Origin: Tardiphaga alba
GTDB taxonomy: Bacteria > Pseudomonadota > Alphaproteobacteria > Rhizobiales > Xanthobacteraceae
DNA: 64,000 nucleotides
Direction: 5' to 3'
Assembly (NCBI RefSeq): GCF_018279705.1
Contig: NZ_CP036498.1
Location: 5,225,001 to 5,289,000, forward strand
In this document: piece after piece, positions 46,686 through 55,937 of the stretch
How the letters are laid out: each line of letters opens with the position of its first letter
Position numbering within the stretch: the first letter of the stretch is position 1
Program-made: the position numbers and the translations under genes
Notes under the pieces: model-generated
Databases searched by the model: none
What the model was told of the DNA's origin: nothing
The model's input: the letters and a program-made list of their open reading frames with translations, nothing else

Positions 46686-47402
46686 TTACTCCTTGGTGCT
46701 GGAATCCCAGGTGGCGTTGCGCACGCCGGGATGCGCTTCGAGCCTGACCAGAACCGCATCGAGCTCTTTCGGATCCACCGCGGTCGAGACCAGCGTGGCG
46801 ACGATCTCGCGCTGGGTCTCGCTCAGCTCGTTCACCTCGACATCGCCGACGGGATATTTCGCCGCTTCCAGTGCGTCCTGCAGCTTCTCGCGCATCTCCG
46901 ACACGGCATCCGGCACCACTGTGAGGCGAACGTAATACGTGACTTCCGAGGATTGCGCGTCCAGCGGGGTGCGATTGATCGCATTGACCAGCGGCCGCAG
47001 CAATGTGTTGCCTGCCAGCACGAACACCGTCAGCGCCATGGCCTGCGCGATCATGTCCGCGCCGGCGCAGGAGCCGACCGCAGCCGAACTCCACAATGTC
47101 GCGGCGGTGTTGAGGCCGCGGACATTGGTGCCCTCTTTCATGATCACGCCGGCGCCCAGAAAGCCGATGCCGGACACCACATAGGCGATCACACGTACCG
47201 CTCCACCCGAACCATCGAGCTTCATGGCAAGATCGACGAACGCCGCCGCGCTCACCGCCACCAGCACATTGGTGCGCAAGCCGGCCGTGCGCTGGCGATA
47301 TTGCCGCTCGGCACCGATCAGCGTGCCCAGCACGAACGCCGCCGCAAGGCTCAGCAGCGTGTCGAAAAAATCCAGCGTCTGGAATGTGGTCAGGAAGCGC
47401 AT
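46686..47402 (-). CDS. MgtC/SapB-family inner membrane protein
   Basis: 238 residues. Five hydrophobic segments in the N-terminal ~145 residues contain the family motifs [40 protein letters not shown] and [41 protein letters not shown] soluble ACT-like C-terminal domain (about 150-238; [40 protein letters not shown]) is present, as in the long MgtC form. MgtC proteins support survival under low magnesium and modulate the F-type ATPase in pathogens. No mgt transporter is adjacent. It lies between two metal-related genes (CDF) and the small Pro-rich gene. Confidence 0.9.
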   Translation of the reverse strand: MRFLTTFQTLDFFDTLLSLAAAFVLGTLIGAERQYRQRTAGLRTNVLVAVSAAAFVDLAMKLDGSGGAVRVIAYVVSGIGFLGAGVIMKEGTNVRGLNTAATLWSSAAVGSCAGADMIAQAMALTVFVLAGNTLLRPLVNAINRTPLDAQSSEVTYYVRLTVVPDAVSEMREKLQDALEAAKYPVGDVEVNELSETQREIVATLVSTAVDPKELDAVLVRLEAHPGVRNATWDSSTKE

Positions 47403-47471
47403 GATGCTTCATGCGTACAGCAAATGACGGGGATATGACAGATCGTTCGGAGCGGCCCCAACCGCCCCGGA

Positions 47472-48359
47472 CTACAGGACCACGATGCCGGAATGCTTGG
47501 CCTTGTCGTCGGGCTCCACATGGATCGTGATCAGCGCCTCACCGACCTTGTCGCGGATCGCCTGTTCGAGATTGTCGCAGATGTCATGGGCCGCGCTCAC
47601 CGTCGTCGTCCCCGCCACCACCAGATGAAAGTCGATGAAGGTCATGCTGCCGGCGCGCCGGGTACGCAGGTCATGCGCCTCGATGGCGCCATCGGCATGG
47701 GTCGAGATGGTTTGCTTGATGGTGGCGAGCATGGCCGGCTCAATCGCCTCGTCCATCAGGCCGCTCAATGATTCCTTCATCAGCCCCCATCCGGCCCACA
47801 GGATGTTGAGCGCGACCAACGCAGCCAGAATGGGATCGAGAATGGTGATTCCCGATATCGCGGCAACGATCACGCCGCCAAGCACACCGACCGACGACCA
47901 GACATCGGTCATCAGATGGCGGCCATCCGCCAGGAGCGCTGGCGAACGCCGGGCGCGTCCCTGCTTGATGAGCAGCCAGGCCCAGCCGGCATTGATGACG
48001 GTGGCCGCGCCATTGGCTGCAAGACCCAGCCAGGGCGTTTCCAGCTTGCGCGGTTCGAGATAGCTGAAATAGGCCTCGCGCAAGATCAGGATCGCAGCGA
48101 GCACGATCAGGACGCCTTCCAGCACCGCGGAGAAATATTCAGCTTTGTGGTGCCCATAGGGATGCTCATCATCCGCGGGCTTCGCGCTGAAACTGATAGC
48201 GAGGAAGGCGACGAGCGCCGTCACCACATTGACGATGCTCTCGATCGCATCCGACAACAGCGCAACGCTGCCGGTCAGGTGATAAGCGACATATTTCAGC
48301 CCGAGCACGAGCAAGCCAACGGCGATGCTGCCTTGCGCAAGACTGCGAACGCTTGTCAT
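47472..48359 (-). CDS. Cation diffusion facilitator (CDF) metal exporter
   Basis: 295 residues from ATG 48359. Six transmembrane segments; the metal site helices carry SDAIESIVNVVTALVAFLAI and DGRHLMTDVWSSVGVLGGVI (D-x-x-x-D / H-x-x-x-D pairs), with the interhelix loop HPYGHHKAEYFSA. The cytoplasmic C-terminal domain (about 205-295; RTRRAGSMTFIDFHLVVAGT, ALITIHVEPDDKAKHSG) is the usual regulatory dimer. These antiporters use proton motive force to remove Zn, Mn, Fe or Co. The metal specificity is not clear from the sequence. The longer upstream frame (to 48593) has no ribosome binding site. Confidence 0.92.
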   Translation of the reverse strand: MTSVRSLAQGSIAVGLLVLGLKYVAYHLTGSVALLSDAIESIVNVVTALVAFLAISFSAKPADDEHPYGHHKAEYFSAVLEGVLIVLAAILILREAYFSYLEPRKLETPWLGLAANGAATVINAGWAWLLIKQGRARRSPALLADGRHLMTDVWSSVGVLGGVIVAAISGITILDPILAALVALNILWAGWGLMKESLSGLMDEAIEPAMLATIKQTISTHADGAIEAHDLRTRRAGSMTFIDFHLVVAGTTTVSAAHDICDNLEQAIRDKVGEALITIHVEPDDKAKHSGIVVL

Positions 48360-48817
48360 TTGAGAACTCGTGTGAAGGGGGCGCGACGGCCGCGCGGCTG
48401 TGTCCTCTAGACCGCCATCCGCATCGACGCAAGCCGCAGAAACCAGCTGCAACTGCTTCGCATTATAATGCGCAACACTGCTGGATTTCGCTGGCGCGCA
48501 CGCCTCTACCAATGTCTTCGATACGATGCCTTGGACGCTCCCGTGCTGTGCGAAACGCTTCGCGACGCGTGCATCGCAGGATGCCTTTGTCACCCATCAC
48601 CGGTGGCGACATCCTGCCACACGGTCCACACGCGTTTCTCGGCCGCACCGCATGGCATGCAGCCTGAGGTTACCCTGCTGCGATCGCGACTGTGGCCCAA
48701 CCACAACAGCCACGCTTGTTCCGTACCGGATGACGTTCTCTTGAGCCTGACATGCGCGACCACGCATGTATGACATAACAGTCGCCTCGGTTGCGGCGGC
48801 TGCAACAAGGAATGGGA
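48360..48817. other. Divergent intergenic region between the CDF gene and the L,D-transpeptidase gene
   Basis: 458 bases. Contains both promoters but no strong hexamer pair, known riboswitch or dispersed palindrome is recognised. Short AT-rich spots occur near 48464-48475 (GCATTATAATGC, a 12-bp palindrome) and 48755-48780. Confidence 0.45.
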
Positions 48818-49492
48818 ATGACTGGTTTGGTTGGATCACGCGGACTGCGCTTCGCAACGGCTTTGATGTTGTCCGCTCTTCTGGCCGGTTGCGCCGGCGG
48901 CGGGATGATGTCCCCGGCAGGCTTCGGCGGTTCGTCGGCCAACTACGCTGCGCTCAATGACGGCGCACATTCACTCCCGGCGATCGATGTGTCCGGCATC
49001 AATCCCGCGATGCTGCGCCAGCGCGTCGACTATCGCACACGCGAGCCTGTCGGCACCGTCGTGGTCGATACCGCCGCCCGTCATCTCTATCTCGTCGAGG
49101 GTGATGGCAAAGCGATGCGCTACGGCATCGGCGTCGGCAAAGCCGGCCTCGCATTCGCCGGCAGCGCCACCATCAAGCGCAAGGCGGAGTGGCCGCATTG
49201 GAGCCCGACCGAGAACATGATGAATCGCGAGCCGGCGCGTTATCGCCACCTCGCCGGCGGCATGGTCGGCGGTTTGGAAAACCCGCTCGGTCCGCGCGCG
49301 ATGTATCTCTATCAGGGCGACCGCGACACCATGTTCCGCATTCACGGCACCACGGAGCCCGAGACCATCGGCACCGCCGTCTCCAGCGGCTGCATCCGCC
49401 TGATGAACCAGGACGTGATCGACCTGTATAACCGCGTCAAGATCGGCAGCCGCGTGGTGGTGATCCAGAGCGGCCGGGCTGCCGAATCCTGA
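48818..49492 (+). CDS. L,D-transpeptidase lipoprotein (YkuD family)
   Basis: 224 residues from ATG 48818 (AAGG seven bases upstream; ATG 48812 possible). Lipoprotein signal: GLRFATALMLSALLAGCAGG, lipobox L-A-G-C at about residues 22-25, so it is anchored to a membrane. YkuD domain (about 75-224): VGTVVVDTAARHLYLVEGDG, AEWPHWSPTENMMNREP and the active site HGTTEPETIG...VSSGCIRLMNQDVID with catalytic Cys and His. It forms 3-3 crosslinks in peptidoglycan or anchors lipoproteins to it. A terminator is not obvious before gluQRS, so read-through is possible. Confidence 0.93.
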   Translation: MTGLVGSRGLRFATALMLSALLAGCAGGGMMSPAGFGGSSANYAALNDGAHSLPAIDVSGINPAMLRQRVDYRTREPVGTVVVDTAARHLYLVEGDGKAMRYGIGVGKAGLAFAGSATIKRKAEWPHWSPTENMMNREPARYRHLAGGMVGGLENPLGPRAMYLYQGDRDTMFRIHGTTEPETIGTAVSSGCIRLMNQDVIDLYNRVKIGSRVVVIQSGRAAES

Positions 49493-49626
49493 GAAACCGA
49501 TCACGTGACCTTCAGGCGGCGCGTCTTGTCAGACCGCCGCCGCGACGGACCTCGTCGCAACAACGTCCTGTCGCGAATATGGTATGAGTCTGACGCGCCT
49601 CCTGCGCCTGAACAGACCACCCGCCA

Positions 49627-50514
49627 ATGCATTCCGCGCAACCCGTCTTCCGTTTCGCTCCCAGCCCGAATGGCTATCTGCATCTCGGCCACGCCTATTC
49701 GGCTTTGCTGAATTTCGACCTGGCCCGGCAGACCGGCGGCAGGCTGCTACTGCGCATCGAGGACATCGATGTCACGCGCTGCCGGCCTGACTATGAGCAG
49801 GCGATCTATGACGACCTCGCCTGGCTCGGCATCCAATGGGAAACACCAGTGCGGCGCCAGTCGGAGCATCTCGACGCCTATGTCGATGCATGCGACCGGC
49901 TGACAGCGATGGGATTGCTTTATCCGAGTTTCGAAAGTCGGACCGAGATTGCGCGGCTGGTCGCCGCCGAAGAGGCAAAAGGCCCGTGGCCGCGCGATCC
50001 CGATGGCGCACCGATCTATCCCGGCCATGCTAGGTCGCTATCCGACGATGATGTCGCCGCCTTCAAGCAGTCGGGCGCACCGGTGGCGCTCCGGCTCGAC
50101 ATGGCCGCGGCGCTCATGCGCAGCGGCCCGCTGACCTGGCAGGAGGACGGTCGCGGATCGGACAGCGAGACCGGCACCGTGACGGCGCACCCGGAAGCCT
50201 GGGGCGACGTGATCCTTGCCCGCAAGGAAGTGCCGACCAGCTACCACCTGTCGGTGGTGATCGACGACGCGCTGCAAGGCGTCACCACCGTCGTGCGCGG
50301 GCAGGACCTGTTCTGGTCCACCAGCGTTCACCGCCTGCTGCAGCAGCTTCTCGGCCTGCCGTCGCCTGTTTATCAACACCATCGGCTGTTGCAGGATGAT
50401 GTCGGCGCCAAACTGGCCAAATCCGCCGGCTCCACCAGTCTGCGAGAGCTGCGCAGCCAGGGCGTGACGCCTGCCGATATCCGGCGTCTGGTTGGGCTGA
50501 CGACCACAGCATAA
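49627..50514 (+). CDS. gluQ: Glutamyl-Q tRNA(Asp) synthetase
   Basis: 295 residues. Catalytic class I tRNA synthetase signature HLGHA (residues 19-23, HIGH-type) within FRFAPSPNGYLHLGHAYSAL, and the KLAKS loop at about 271 (KLAKSAGSTSLRELRSQG). The cysteine-containing connective region and absence of an anticodon-binding C-terminal domain mark it as the truncated GluRS paralogue GluQRS. It activates glutamate and attaches it to queuosine at position 34 of tRNA(Asp). Length is normal. Confidence 0.93.
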   Translation: MHSAQPVFRFAPSPNGYLHLGHAYSALLNFDLARQTGGRLLLRIEDIDVTRCRPDYEQAIYDDLAWLGIQWETPVRRQSEHLDAYVDACDRLTAMGLLYPSFESRTEIARLVAAEEAKGPWPRDPDGAPIYPGHARSLSDDDVAAFKQSGAPVALRLDMAAALMRSGPLTWQEDGRGSDSETGTVTAHPEAWGDVILARKEVPTSYHLSVVIDDALQGVTTVVRGQDLFWSTSVHRLLQQLLGLPSPVYQHHRLLQDDVGAKLAKSAGSTSLRELRSQGVTPADIRRLVGLTTTA

Positions 50515-50609
50515 TAGTCGCACGAAACCGTTCGATACGATCCGCGTCTGCAGCGTGACTCCGCCCGCATCGCCATGGCATGGTGTCTGTGGAGATCGAA
50601 GAGCATCAC

Positions 50610-51866
50610 ATGGCGCGCCCACCGCGCTCGCCGCGGCCACCGCGGAAGCGCAGCACGACAGTTGCAAAGCAGAAGACGGTTCGCGGTCGCGCAGCCAAGA
50701 CAGCAGCGCGTCAGCCACGCGCGCGTGCATCCACGCGCCCGGACGCCATCGTCGAACACGTGCTGGCGATGTTCGCCCATGAGGTGCGCACGCCGCTGAC
50801 CGGCATTCTGGCCGTAAGCGACCTGCTTGCCACATCCGAGCTTCCCGAGCGCGAGCGTCGTTGGGCCGAGACGATCAAGACCGGCGCGGAACACCTCGCC
50901 GGCCTGGCAACGCTGTTCGTCGATGCCGCGCGCAGCCAGACCTCCGGTCTCGATCTACGCCACGATTTCTTCGATCTGCGGGCCCTTGCGCGCGGGATCG
51001 GCGATGCCCTCGCCGGCCGCGCGACGGCGAAAGGTTTGCTGGCCACCGTTTCCATCTCGGAGAAGCTGCCGAACTTCGCAATCGGCGACCCCGTGCGGTT
51101 GCGCGCAGCGCTGGAAAACCTGATCGACAATGCAGTGAAGTTCACCGATCAAGGCGCTGTCGCGTTGAAAGTGGCGCCCGTCCGCATGGCCGGAAAAGTC
51201 GGCGTCTCGTTTGCCGTCTCCGATAGCGGCATCGGATTGACGCCGACCGAGATCAAGAAGCTGTTCCGCCCGTTTTCCCAGGCCAATGTGTCGATCGCCG
51301 CACGCTTTGGTGGCGCGGGGCTCGGCCTGTTCTCGGTCAAGCAATTGGCGCGCGCCATGGGCGGCGACGTCACGGCGACATCACGCGCCCGCGGCGGCAC
51401 GACGTTCAGCCTGACGGTTGCACTGGATAAAGTGACAGGCGACATCGCCGCTACAGCCGATGCAAAGAACCCTGAGTCTCTGCACTCGCTGCGCATTCTC
51501 AGTGTCGAGGACAATCCCTATGGCCGCGTGGTCCTCAAGGCCATCCTGACCGAACTCGGCCACCATGCCGAATTCATCGGCCGCGGCGAGGATGCGGCCG
51601 CGCGTATTGCCGATGGCGGCTTCGATGCCGTGTTGATGGACATGGTCTTGCCCGGCATGACCGGCATCGATGCCATCCGGGAGATCCGCGGATTGAAACG
51701 CCCGGGCAATCGCATCAAGATCATCGGCGTATCCGGCCGCAACCAGGATGAAGCGGCGGCGCGTCAGGCCGGCGCCGACGCGTTCCTGATCAAGCCGGTT
51801 TCTCCGCGGGCTCTAGCGACTGCGCTTCTTGCTGCGAAACGCCGTCCGGCAGTTGCCAGCGAATGA
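50610..51866 (+). CDS. Soluble hybrid histidine kinase / response regulator
   Basis: 418 residues from ATG 50610. An Arg/Lys-rich, likely disordered N-terminus (RPPRSPRPPRKRSTTVAKQK, TARQPRARASTRPDAI) precedes the HisKA helix with H-box FAHEVRTPLTGILAVSDLLA (His at about residue 60) and an HATPase domain: N-box NLIDNAVKF, G1 DSGIGLT, G2 GGAGLGLFSVKQLARAMGGD. A receiver follows (about 295-418): ILSVEDNPYGRVVLKAILTE, phospho-Asp in AVLMDMVLPGMTGIDAIREI, VSGRNQDEAAARQAGADAFL with Lys in IKPVSP. There is no transmembrane segment or PAS sensor, so it probably receives its signal from a partner protein. The 3' end overlaps the convergent BrkB gene by 77 bases. Confidence 0.92.
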   Translation: MARPPRSPRPPRKRSTTVAKQKTVRGRAAKTAARQPRARASTRPDAIVEHVLAMFAHEVRTPLTGILAVSDLLATSELPERERRWAETIKTGAEHLAGLATLFVDAARSQTSGLDLRHDFFDLRALARGIGDALAGRATAKGLLATVSISEKLPNFAIGDPVRLRAALENLIDNAVKFTDQGAVALKVAPVRMAGKVGVSFAVSDSGIGLTPTEIKKLFRPFSQANVSIAARFGGAGLGLFSVKQLARAMGGDVTATSRARGGTTFSLTVALDKVTGDIAATADAKNPESLHSLRILSVEDNPYGRVVLKAILTELGHHAEFIGRGEDAAARIADGGFDAVLMDMVLPGMTGIDAIREIRGLKRPGNRIKIIGVSGRNQDEAAARQAGADAFLIKPVSPRALATALLAAKRRPAVASE

Positions 51867-52710
51867 TCGCCGCGTTCAGTGCACCGCCGAACACGAAGAT
51901 CGCGGAAATAAAATACAGGAACACCAGCGCGATGATCACCGAGGCAAGCCCCGCATACATCGTCACGTAATTGGTGGCGAAGCGCGCGAGATAGAGGCCG
52001 AAGCCGATGCCCGAGGCCAGCGAGGCCAGCATCGTGAACACGATGCCGGGCATGATCTGCACCAGCGTCCGTCGCCCCGCCGGCAGCCATGTATGCAAGA
52101 TCACCAGCGCGATGATCATGGCAACGATGGTGATGCCGTAACGGGCGAAGGTCAGCAGCCGCTCATTGTTCTCGATCACGAGTGGCACATAGCGCCGCAC
52201 GATTTCCAGCACCAGCGGGCCGAGCACGATCAGGAACGCGAGCAGCAGCGCCGTCACCGCGGCGATCAGCGTATAGCCGATGGATTCCAGCCGCAGCCAA
52301 TACCAGCGCCGCGGCTCGACCACCGAATAGGCACGGTTCAGCGCGACACGCAGACTCTCGACGCCGTTGGAGGCGAAATAGACGGCGAGGACGAGACCGA
52401 TGGTCAGCGCATCGCCGCGCGTCGTCGTCAGCACATCGTGGATCTGTGCCGACAATGCGCCGGCCACCTGGTCCGGCCAGATTTCCAGCAGCAGGTTCAC
52501 CGCCTGGTCGGCGAGATCCTTGGAGCCGAAGAAGCCAGCGAGAGACGCCAGCACGATCAGGAACGGAAACAGCGCCATCAGCGTGGACAGCGCGATATGG
52601 CTGGCAATCGCCCAGCCGTCGTCGGCAAGAAAACGGTAAAAGGCGTCGAGGCCGATATCGAAGGCGATGCGTATCTGCCTCACAGTCCACCTGGTCAGCG
52701 GCTTCGCCAA
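51790..52710 (-). CDS. YihY/BrkB-family inner membrane protein
   Basis: 306 residues with six helices (IASHIALSTLMALFPFLIVL, TIGLVLAVYFASNGVESLRV, SIGYTLIAAVTALLLAFLIV, YGITIVAMIIALVILHTWLP, IMPGIVFTMLASLASGIGFG, VTMYAGLASVIIALVFLYFI). The family is long thought RNase BN-like but is a membrane protein of unknown transport or virulence-related function. The C-terminal residues WQLPDGVSQQEAQSLEPAEK lie inside the kinase gene on the opposite strand. An upstream start is not obvious beyond ATG 52710 (MAKPLTRWTVRQIRIAFDIG). Confidence 0.88.
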   Translation of the reverse strand: MAKPLTRWTVRQIRIAFDIGLDAFYRFLADDGWAIASHIALSTLMALFPFLIVLASLAGFFGSKDLADQAVNLLLEIWPDQVAGALSAQIHDVLTTTRGDALTIGLVLAVYFASNGVESLRVALNRAYSVVEPRRWYWLRLESIGYTLIAAVTALLLAFLIVLGPLVLEIVRRYVPLVIENNERLLTFARYGITIVAMIIALVILHTWLPAGRRTLVQIMPGIVFTMLASLASGIGFGLYLARFATNYVTMYAGLASVIIALVFLYFISAIFVFGGALNAAIIRWQLPDGVSQQEAQSLEPAEKPA

Positions 52711-52853
52711 ATCGGCCGGCCGTGTGCGAGCTTCGGATATATAACGCGCAAAAGCCAGAACGTTGCATAAACGCTGTTGCGCACCGCCGGTGGCAAATCA
52801 CCGCCGCATTTCCTACATTCGCGGTCACCGATCACCTATCGAACAGGCCCCGC

Positions 52854-54104
52854 ATGACCATTCACCAGCGCCCGACCACCATCGATCCCGCCAAGCTTGA
52901 CCGGCTAGCCGAAGTCGCCGTCAAGGTGGGGCTGCAGCTGGCGCCCGGGCAGGATCTGTTACTGACGGGCCCGGCCGCAGCGCTGCCGCTGGTGCGCAAG
53001 ATTGCCGAGCACGCCTACAAGGCCGGCGCCGGCCTCGTTACGCCGTTTTTCTCCGACGAGGAAATGACGCTGGCCCGCTATCGCCACGGCCATGACGTCT
53101 CGTTCGATCGCGCCGCCGACTGGCTGTATGAAGGCATGGCGAAAGCGCTTGGCAACAACACCGCGCGCCTCGCCGTGGTCGGCGACAATCCGATGCTGCT
53201 GTCCAATGAAGACCCGGCGAAGGTCGCGCGCGCCAGCAAGGCAAATTCCATCGCCTATCAGCCGGCGCTGCAGAAGATCGCTGGCTTCGACATCAACTGG
53301 AACATCATCGCTTATCCCACGCTGTCCTGGGCCCGGCAGGTGTTCCCCGGCGAGGATGACGATGTCGCTGTCACCAAGCTGGCCGACGCGATCTTCGCCG
53401 CCTCGCGCGTCGATAGTGCCGATCCCATCGCAGCCTGGACCAAGCACAACGCCGCGCTGCGCACCCGCACCGACTGGCTGAACGGCCAGCGCTTCCACGC
53501 GCTGCATTTCACCGGCCCCGGCACTGACCTTACCGTCGGTCTCGCCGATGGCCACGAATGGGAAGGCGGCGCCTCGACGGCAAAGAACGGCATCGTCTGC
53601 AACGCCAATATCCCGACCGAAGAAGTCTTCACCACGCCGCATGCGGCGCGGGTCTCCGGCCATGTCCGCTCCACCAAGCCGCTGTCCTATCAGGGCACGC
53701 TGATCGAGGACATCGCGGTGCGTTTCGAAGAGGGCAAGATCGTCGAGGCCAAGGCCTCGCGCGGCGAAGCGGTGCTCAACAAGGTGCTCGACACCGACGA
53801 AGGCGCGCGCCGCCTCGGCGAGGTGGCGCTGGTGCCGCATTCGTCGCCGATCTCCGCAAGCGGGCTGCTGTTCTACAACACGCTGTTCGACGAGAACGCT
53901 GCCTGCCACATCGCGCTCGGCCAGTGCTATTCGAAGTGTTTCGTCGGCGGCGACAAGCTCACGCCCGAACAGATCGCAGCGCAGGGCGGCAACAAGAGCT
54001 TCATTCATATCGACTGGATGATCGGCTCCGGCGAGATCGATATCGACGGCATCCATCCCGATGGCCGCAAGGTACCGGTCTTCCGCAAGGGCGAATGGGC
54101 GTAA
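52854..54104 (+). CDS. M29-family metalloaminopeptidase (AmpS/AmpT-like)
   Basis: 416 residues from ATG 52854; upstream reading frame sequence has no plausible domain. The chain opens MTIHQRPTTIDPAKLDRLAE and VAVKVGLQLAPGQDLLLTGP and carries the conserved metal site EWEGGASTAKNGIVCNANIP with TEEVFTTPHAARVSGHVRST, plus SPISASGLLFYNTLFDENAA, CHIALGQCY, and IHIDWMIGSGEIDIDGIHPD, where the conserved Asp/His ligands sit. Family M29 aminopeptidases use Zn or Co to remove N-terminal residues from peptides. Cytoplasmic, length typical. Confidence 0.9.
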   Translation: MTIHQRPTTIDPAKLDRLAEVAVKVGLQLAPGQDLLLTGPAAALPLVRKIAEHAYKAGAGLVTPFFSDEEMTLARYRHGHDVSFDRAADWLYEGMAKALGNNTARLAVVGDNPMLLSNEDPAKVARASKANSIAYQPALQKIAGFDINWNIIAYPTLSWARQVFPGEDDDVAVTKLADAIFAASRVDSADPIAAWTKHNAALRTRTDWLNGQRFHALHFTGPGTDLTVGLADGHEWEGGASTAKNGIVCNANIPTEEVFTTPHAARVSGHVRSTKPLSYQGTLIEDIAVRFEEGKIVEAKASRGEAVLNKVLDTDEGARRLGEVALVPHSSPISASGLLFYNTLFDENAACHIALGQCYSKCFVGGDKLTPEQIAAQGGNKSFIHIDWMIGSGEIDIDGIHPDGRKVPVFRKGEWA

Positions 54105-54217
54105 GCTAACACGTGTCGATGGGAAGATGACACGGCTTTGACGTCAGCCGTGTTGCCCTCCCCCGTCTCTTCGCAATCGCTGAGGTCTCGCAAGCTCGTC
54201 GCAGGATTTGTTCGCAA

Positions 54218-55366
54218 ATGCCCATCGAAGGTCGCGCGTTCTACCCCACGATTCCTGTGTTCTACGACTTCGGGCGGTTGATGGACCCGGCGCTATATGC
54301 GCCGCTGCCCGACGGCTGGTTCATCGGCGTCGCCGATATCGTCGATTCCACCAAGGCAATCGCTGACCGTCGCTACAAGACGGTCAACATGGCCGGCGCG
54401 GCCGTGATTGCCGCCATCACCAACGCGCTCGATGGGCACGAATTCCCGTTCGTCTTCGGCGGCGACGGCGCCAGCTTTGCCGTCTCTCCCGATGATCTCG
54501 ATCGCGCCCGCGACGCCCTCGCCGCGACCGCGACATGGGTGCAAGCCGATCTCGATCTCAGCATGCGCGTGGCGCTGGTGCCGCTGGCGGATATTCGTGC
54601 CGCGGGACGCGATGTGCGCGTCGCGCGTTTCGGCCCATCGAAAAACGTGTCCTACGCGATGTTCGATGGCGGCGGCCTCGGCTGGGCGGAGGCAGCCATG
54701 AAGCGCGGCGACTACGCGGTGACACCGGCGCCGGGCGGCAGCTATCCCGATTTGTCGGGGCTCTCGTGCCGCTTCGAGGAAATGCCGTCCGCACGCGGCC
54801 TGATCCTGTCCGTGTTGATCGCGCCCAGATCATCAGATGACCCGTCCGCGTTTCGCCGCGTGATCGAGGATGTCATCGCGCTGGTCGAACGAAGTCCCGA
54901 GGCGGCGCGGCCGGTCCCTGCGCAAGGGCCTGGCATCTCATGGCCACCGCAGGGCATGGGGCTCGAAGTCCGCGCCGGGCGCGGTGCGCGCTCGCTGGCC
55001 TCGTTCCGGCTCTGGGTGATGACCCGGACGCTGTTTGCGTATCTGCTGATACGCTTCGGCATCAGCTGCGCCGGCTTTGTCCCACAGATCTATGTGCGGC
55101 AACTGGTCGAGAATTCAGATTTCCGAAAGTATGACGACGGACTTCGGATGATCCTGGATTGCACGCCGGAGCTGGAGCGCGAGCTTGCCGACCGTCTGGC
55201 CAAAGCGGCATCGCAAGGCATCCTGCGCTATGGCCTGCATCGGCAGGATGCCGCGATGATGACCTGCTTCACGCCATCAGCACTGCGCAGCGATCACGTC
55301 CATTTCATCGATGGCGCCCGCGGCGGCTATGCATCCGCGGCCACCGCGCTGAAGGCGATGTCCTGA
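54218..55366 (+). CDS. DUF3095-family protein, class III cyclase-like fold
   Basis: 382 residues. Residues ~35-145 look like a class III nucleotidyl cyclase core: GVADIVDSTKAIADRRYKTV (metal-binding Asp in the D-I-V-D-S-T strand), then FPFVFGGDGASFAVSPDDLD (the second metal-binding region, G-G-D-G). Residues ~255-382 (RLWVMTRTLFAYLLIRFGIS, RMILDCTPELERELADRLAK, HFIDGARGGYASAATALKAM) form a second domain ending with a cyclase-like regulatory part. DUF3095 proteins are annotated as adenylate cyclase-like; whether this one makes cAMP or another nucleotide is untested. Its stop abuts the stop of the convergent DUF2147 gene with no gap. Start ATG 54218 has AGGA about ten bases upstream. Confidence 0.8.
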   Translation: MPIEGRAFYPTIPVFYDFGRLMDPALYAPLPDGWFIGVADIVDSTKAIADRRYKTVNMAGAAVIAAITNALDGHEFPFVFGGDGASFAVSPDDLDRARDALAATATWVQADLDLSMRVALVPLADIRAAGRDVRVARFGPSKNVSYAMFDGGGLGWAEAAMKRGDYAVTPAPGGSYPDLSGLSCRFEEMPSARGLILSVLIAPRSSDDPSAFRRVIEDVIALVERSPEAARPVPAQGPGISWPPQGMGLEVRAGRGARSLASFRLWVMTRTLFAYLLIRFGISCAGFVPQIYVRQLVENSDFRKYDDGLRMILDCTPELERELADRLAKAASQGILRYGLHRQDAAMMTCFTPSALRSDHVHFIDGARGGYASAATALKAMS

Positions 55367-55807
55367 TCAGCGGCTGACGCGCGACCAGTTCTCGCCGCCG
55401 CAGAGCGCACCGACGCAACCTTCGACCTTCAGCGTGCCCGGCCCCATCAGCGCGACATTGCTCGCATAGTATTTGCCGTCGTCGGCATTGTAGATCTGGC
55501 CCGACCACGTATTGGCACCGGTCGGCTTCATGCCGAAGAACAGATGCACGCCGATCATCGACCGCGTGGCCAGTTTCGGATCGGGGTTCTTGTCGTCGAT
55601 TGCCGGCTGACCGGTGCGCGGATCGATCTTGTCGCGGAGGGACACAATGACGCCGCACAGCTGCGTGCCGCATTTGCTGACGCGCACATTGGCGTCGCCG
55701 GCCTGGGTCTGCCAGACGCCGCCGACATCGCCACCGGACTGTGCGACAGCGGAGCCGGTCAGCGCGGCGCCCAGCAATGCGGCCATGACGGCAGTGCGGA
55801 TTGTCAT
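55367..55807 (-). CDS. Exported DUF2147-family protein
   Basis: 146 residues from ATG 55807, with GAAGGAGAC before it. Signal peptide MTIRTAVMAALLGAALTGSA-VAQ. The mature part contains VGGVWQTQAGDANVRVSKCG (the DUF2147 W-x-T-x-x-G start), LCGVIVSLRDKIDPRTGQPA and GQIYNADDGKYYASNVALMG, GCVGALCGGENWSRV, which define the family: an 8-10 stranded periplasmic beta fold with cysteines. DUF2147 proteins are found in proteobacterial periplasms and outer membranes; the function is unknown. It converges with DUF3095. Confidence 0.9.
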   Translation of the reverse strand: MTIRTAVMAALLGAALTGSAVAQSGGDVGGVWQTQAGDANVRVSKCGTQLCGVIVSLRDKIDPRTGQPAIDDKNPDPKLATRSMIGVHLFFGMKPTGANTWSGQIYNADDGKYYASNVALMGPGTLKVEGCVGALCGGENWSRVSR

Positions 55808-55937
55808 GCGGATGTCTCCTTCGATCAGGCGGCCTGCATAGAGCAAGACGCCGGATTCGCGCAATGCGCGTGAGACGCTAGGGTAAAGCGAAATTGTCGC
55901 AATTAGCGAGATTTGATCGCAATGAGGCGCGGCGGTC

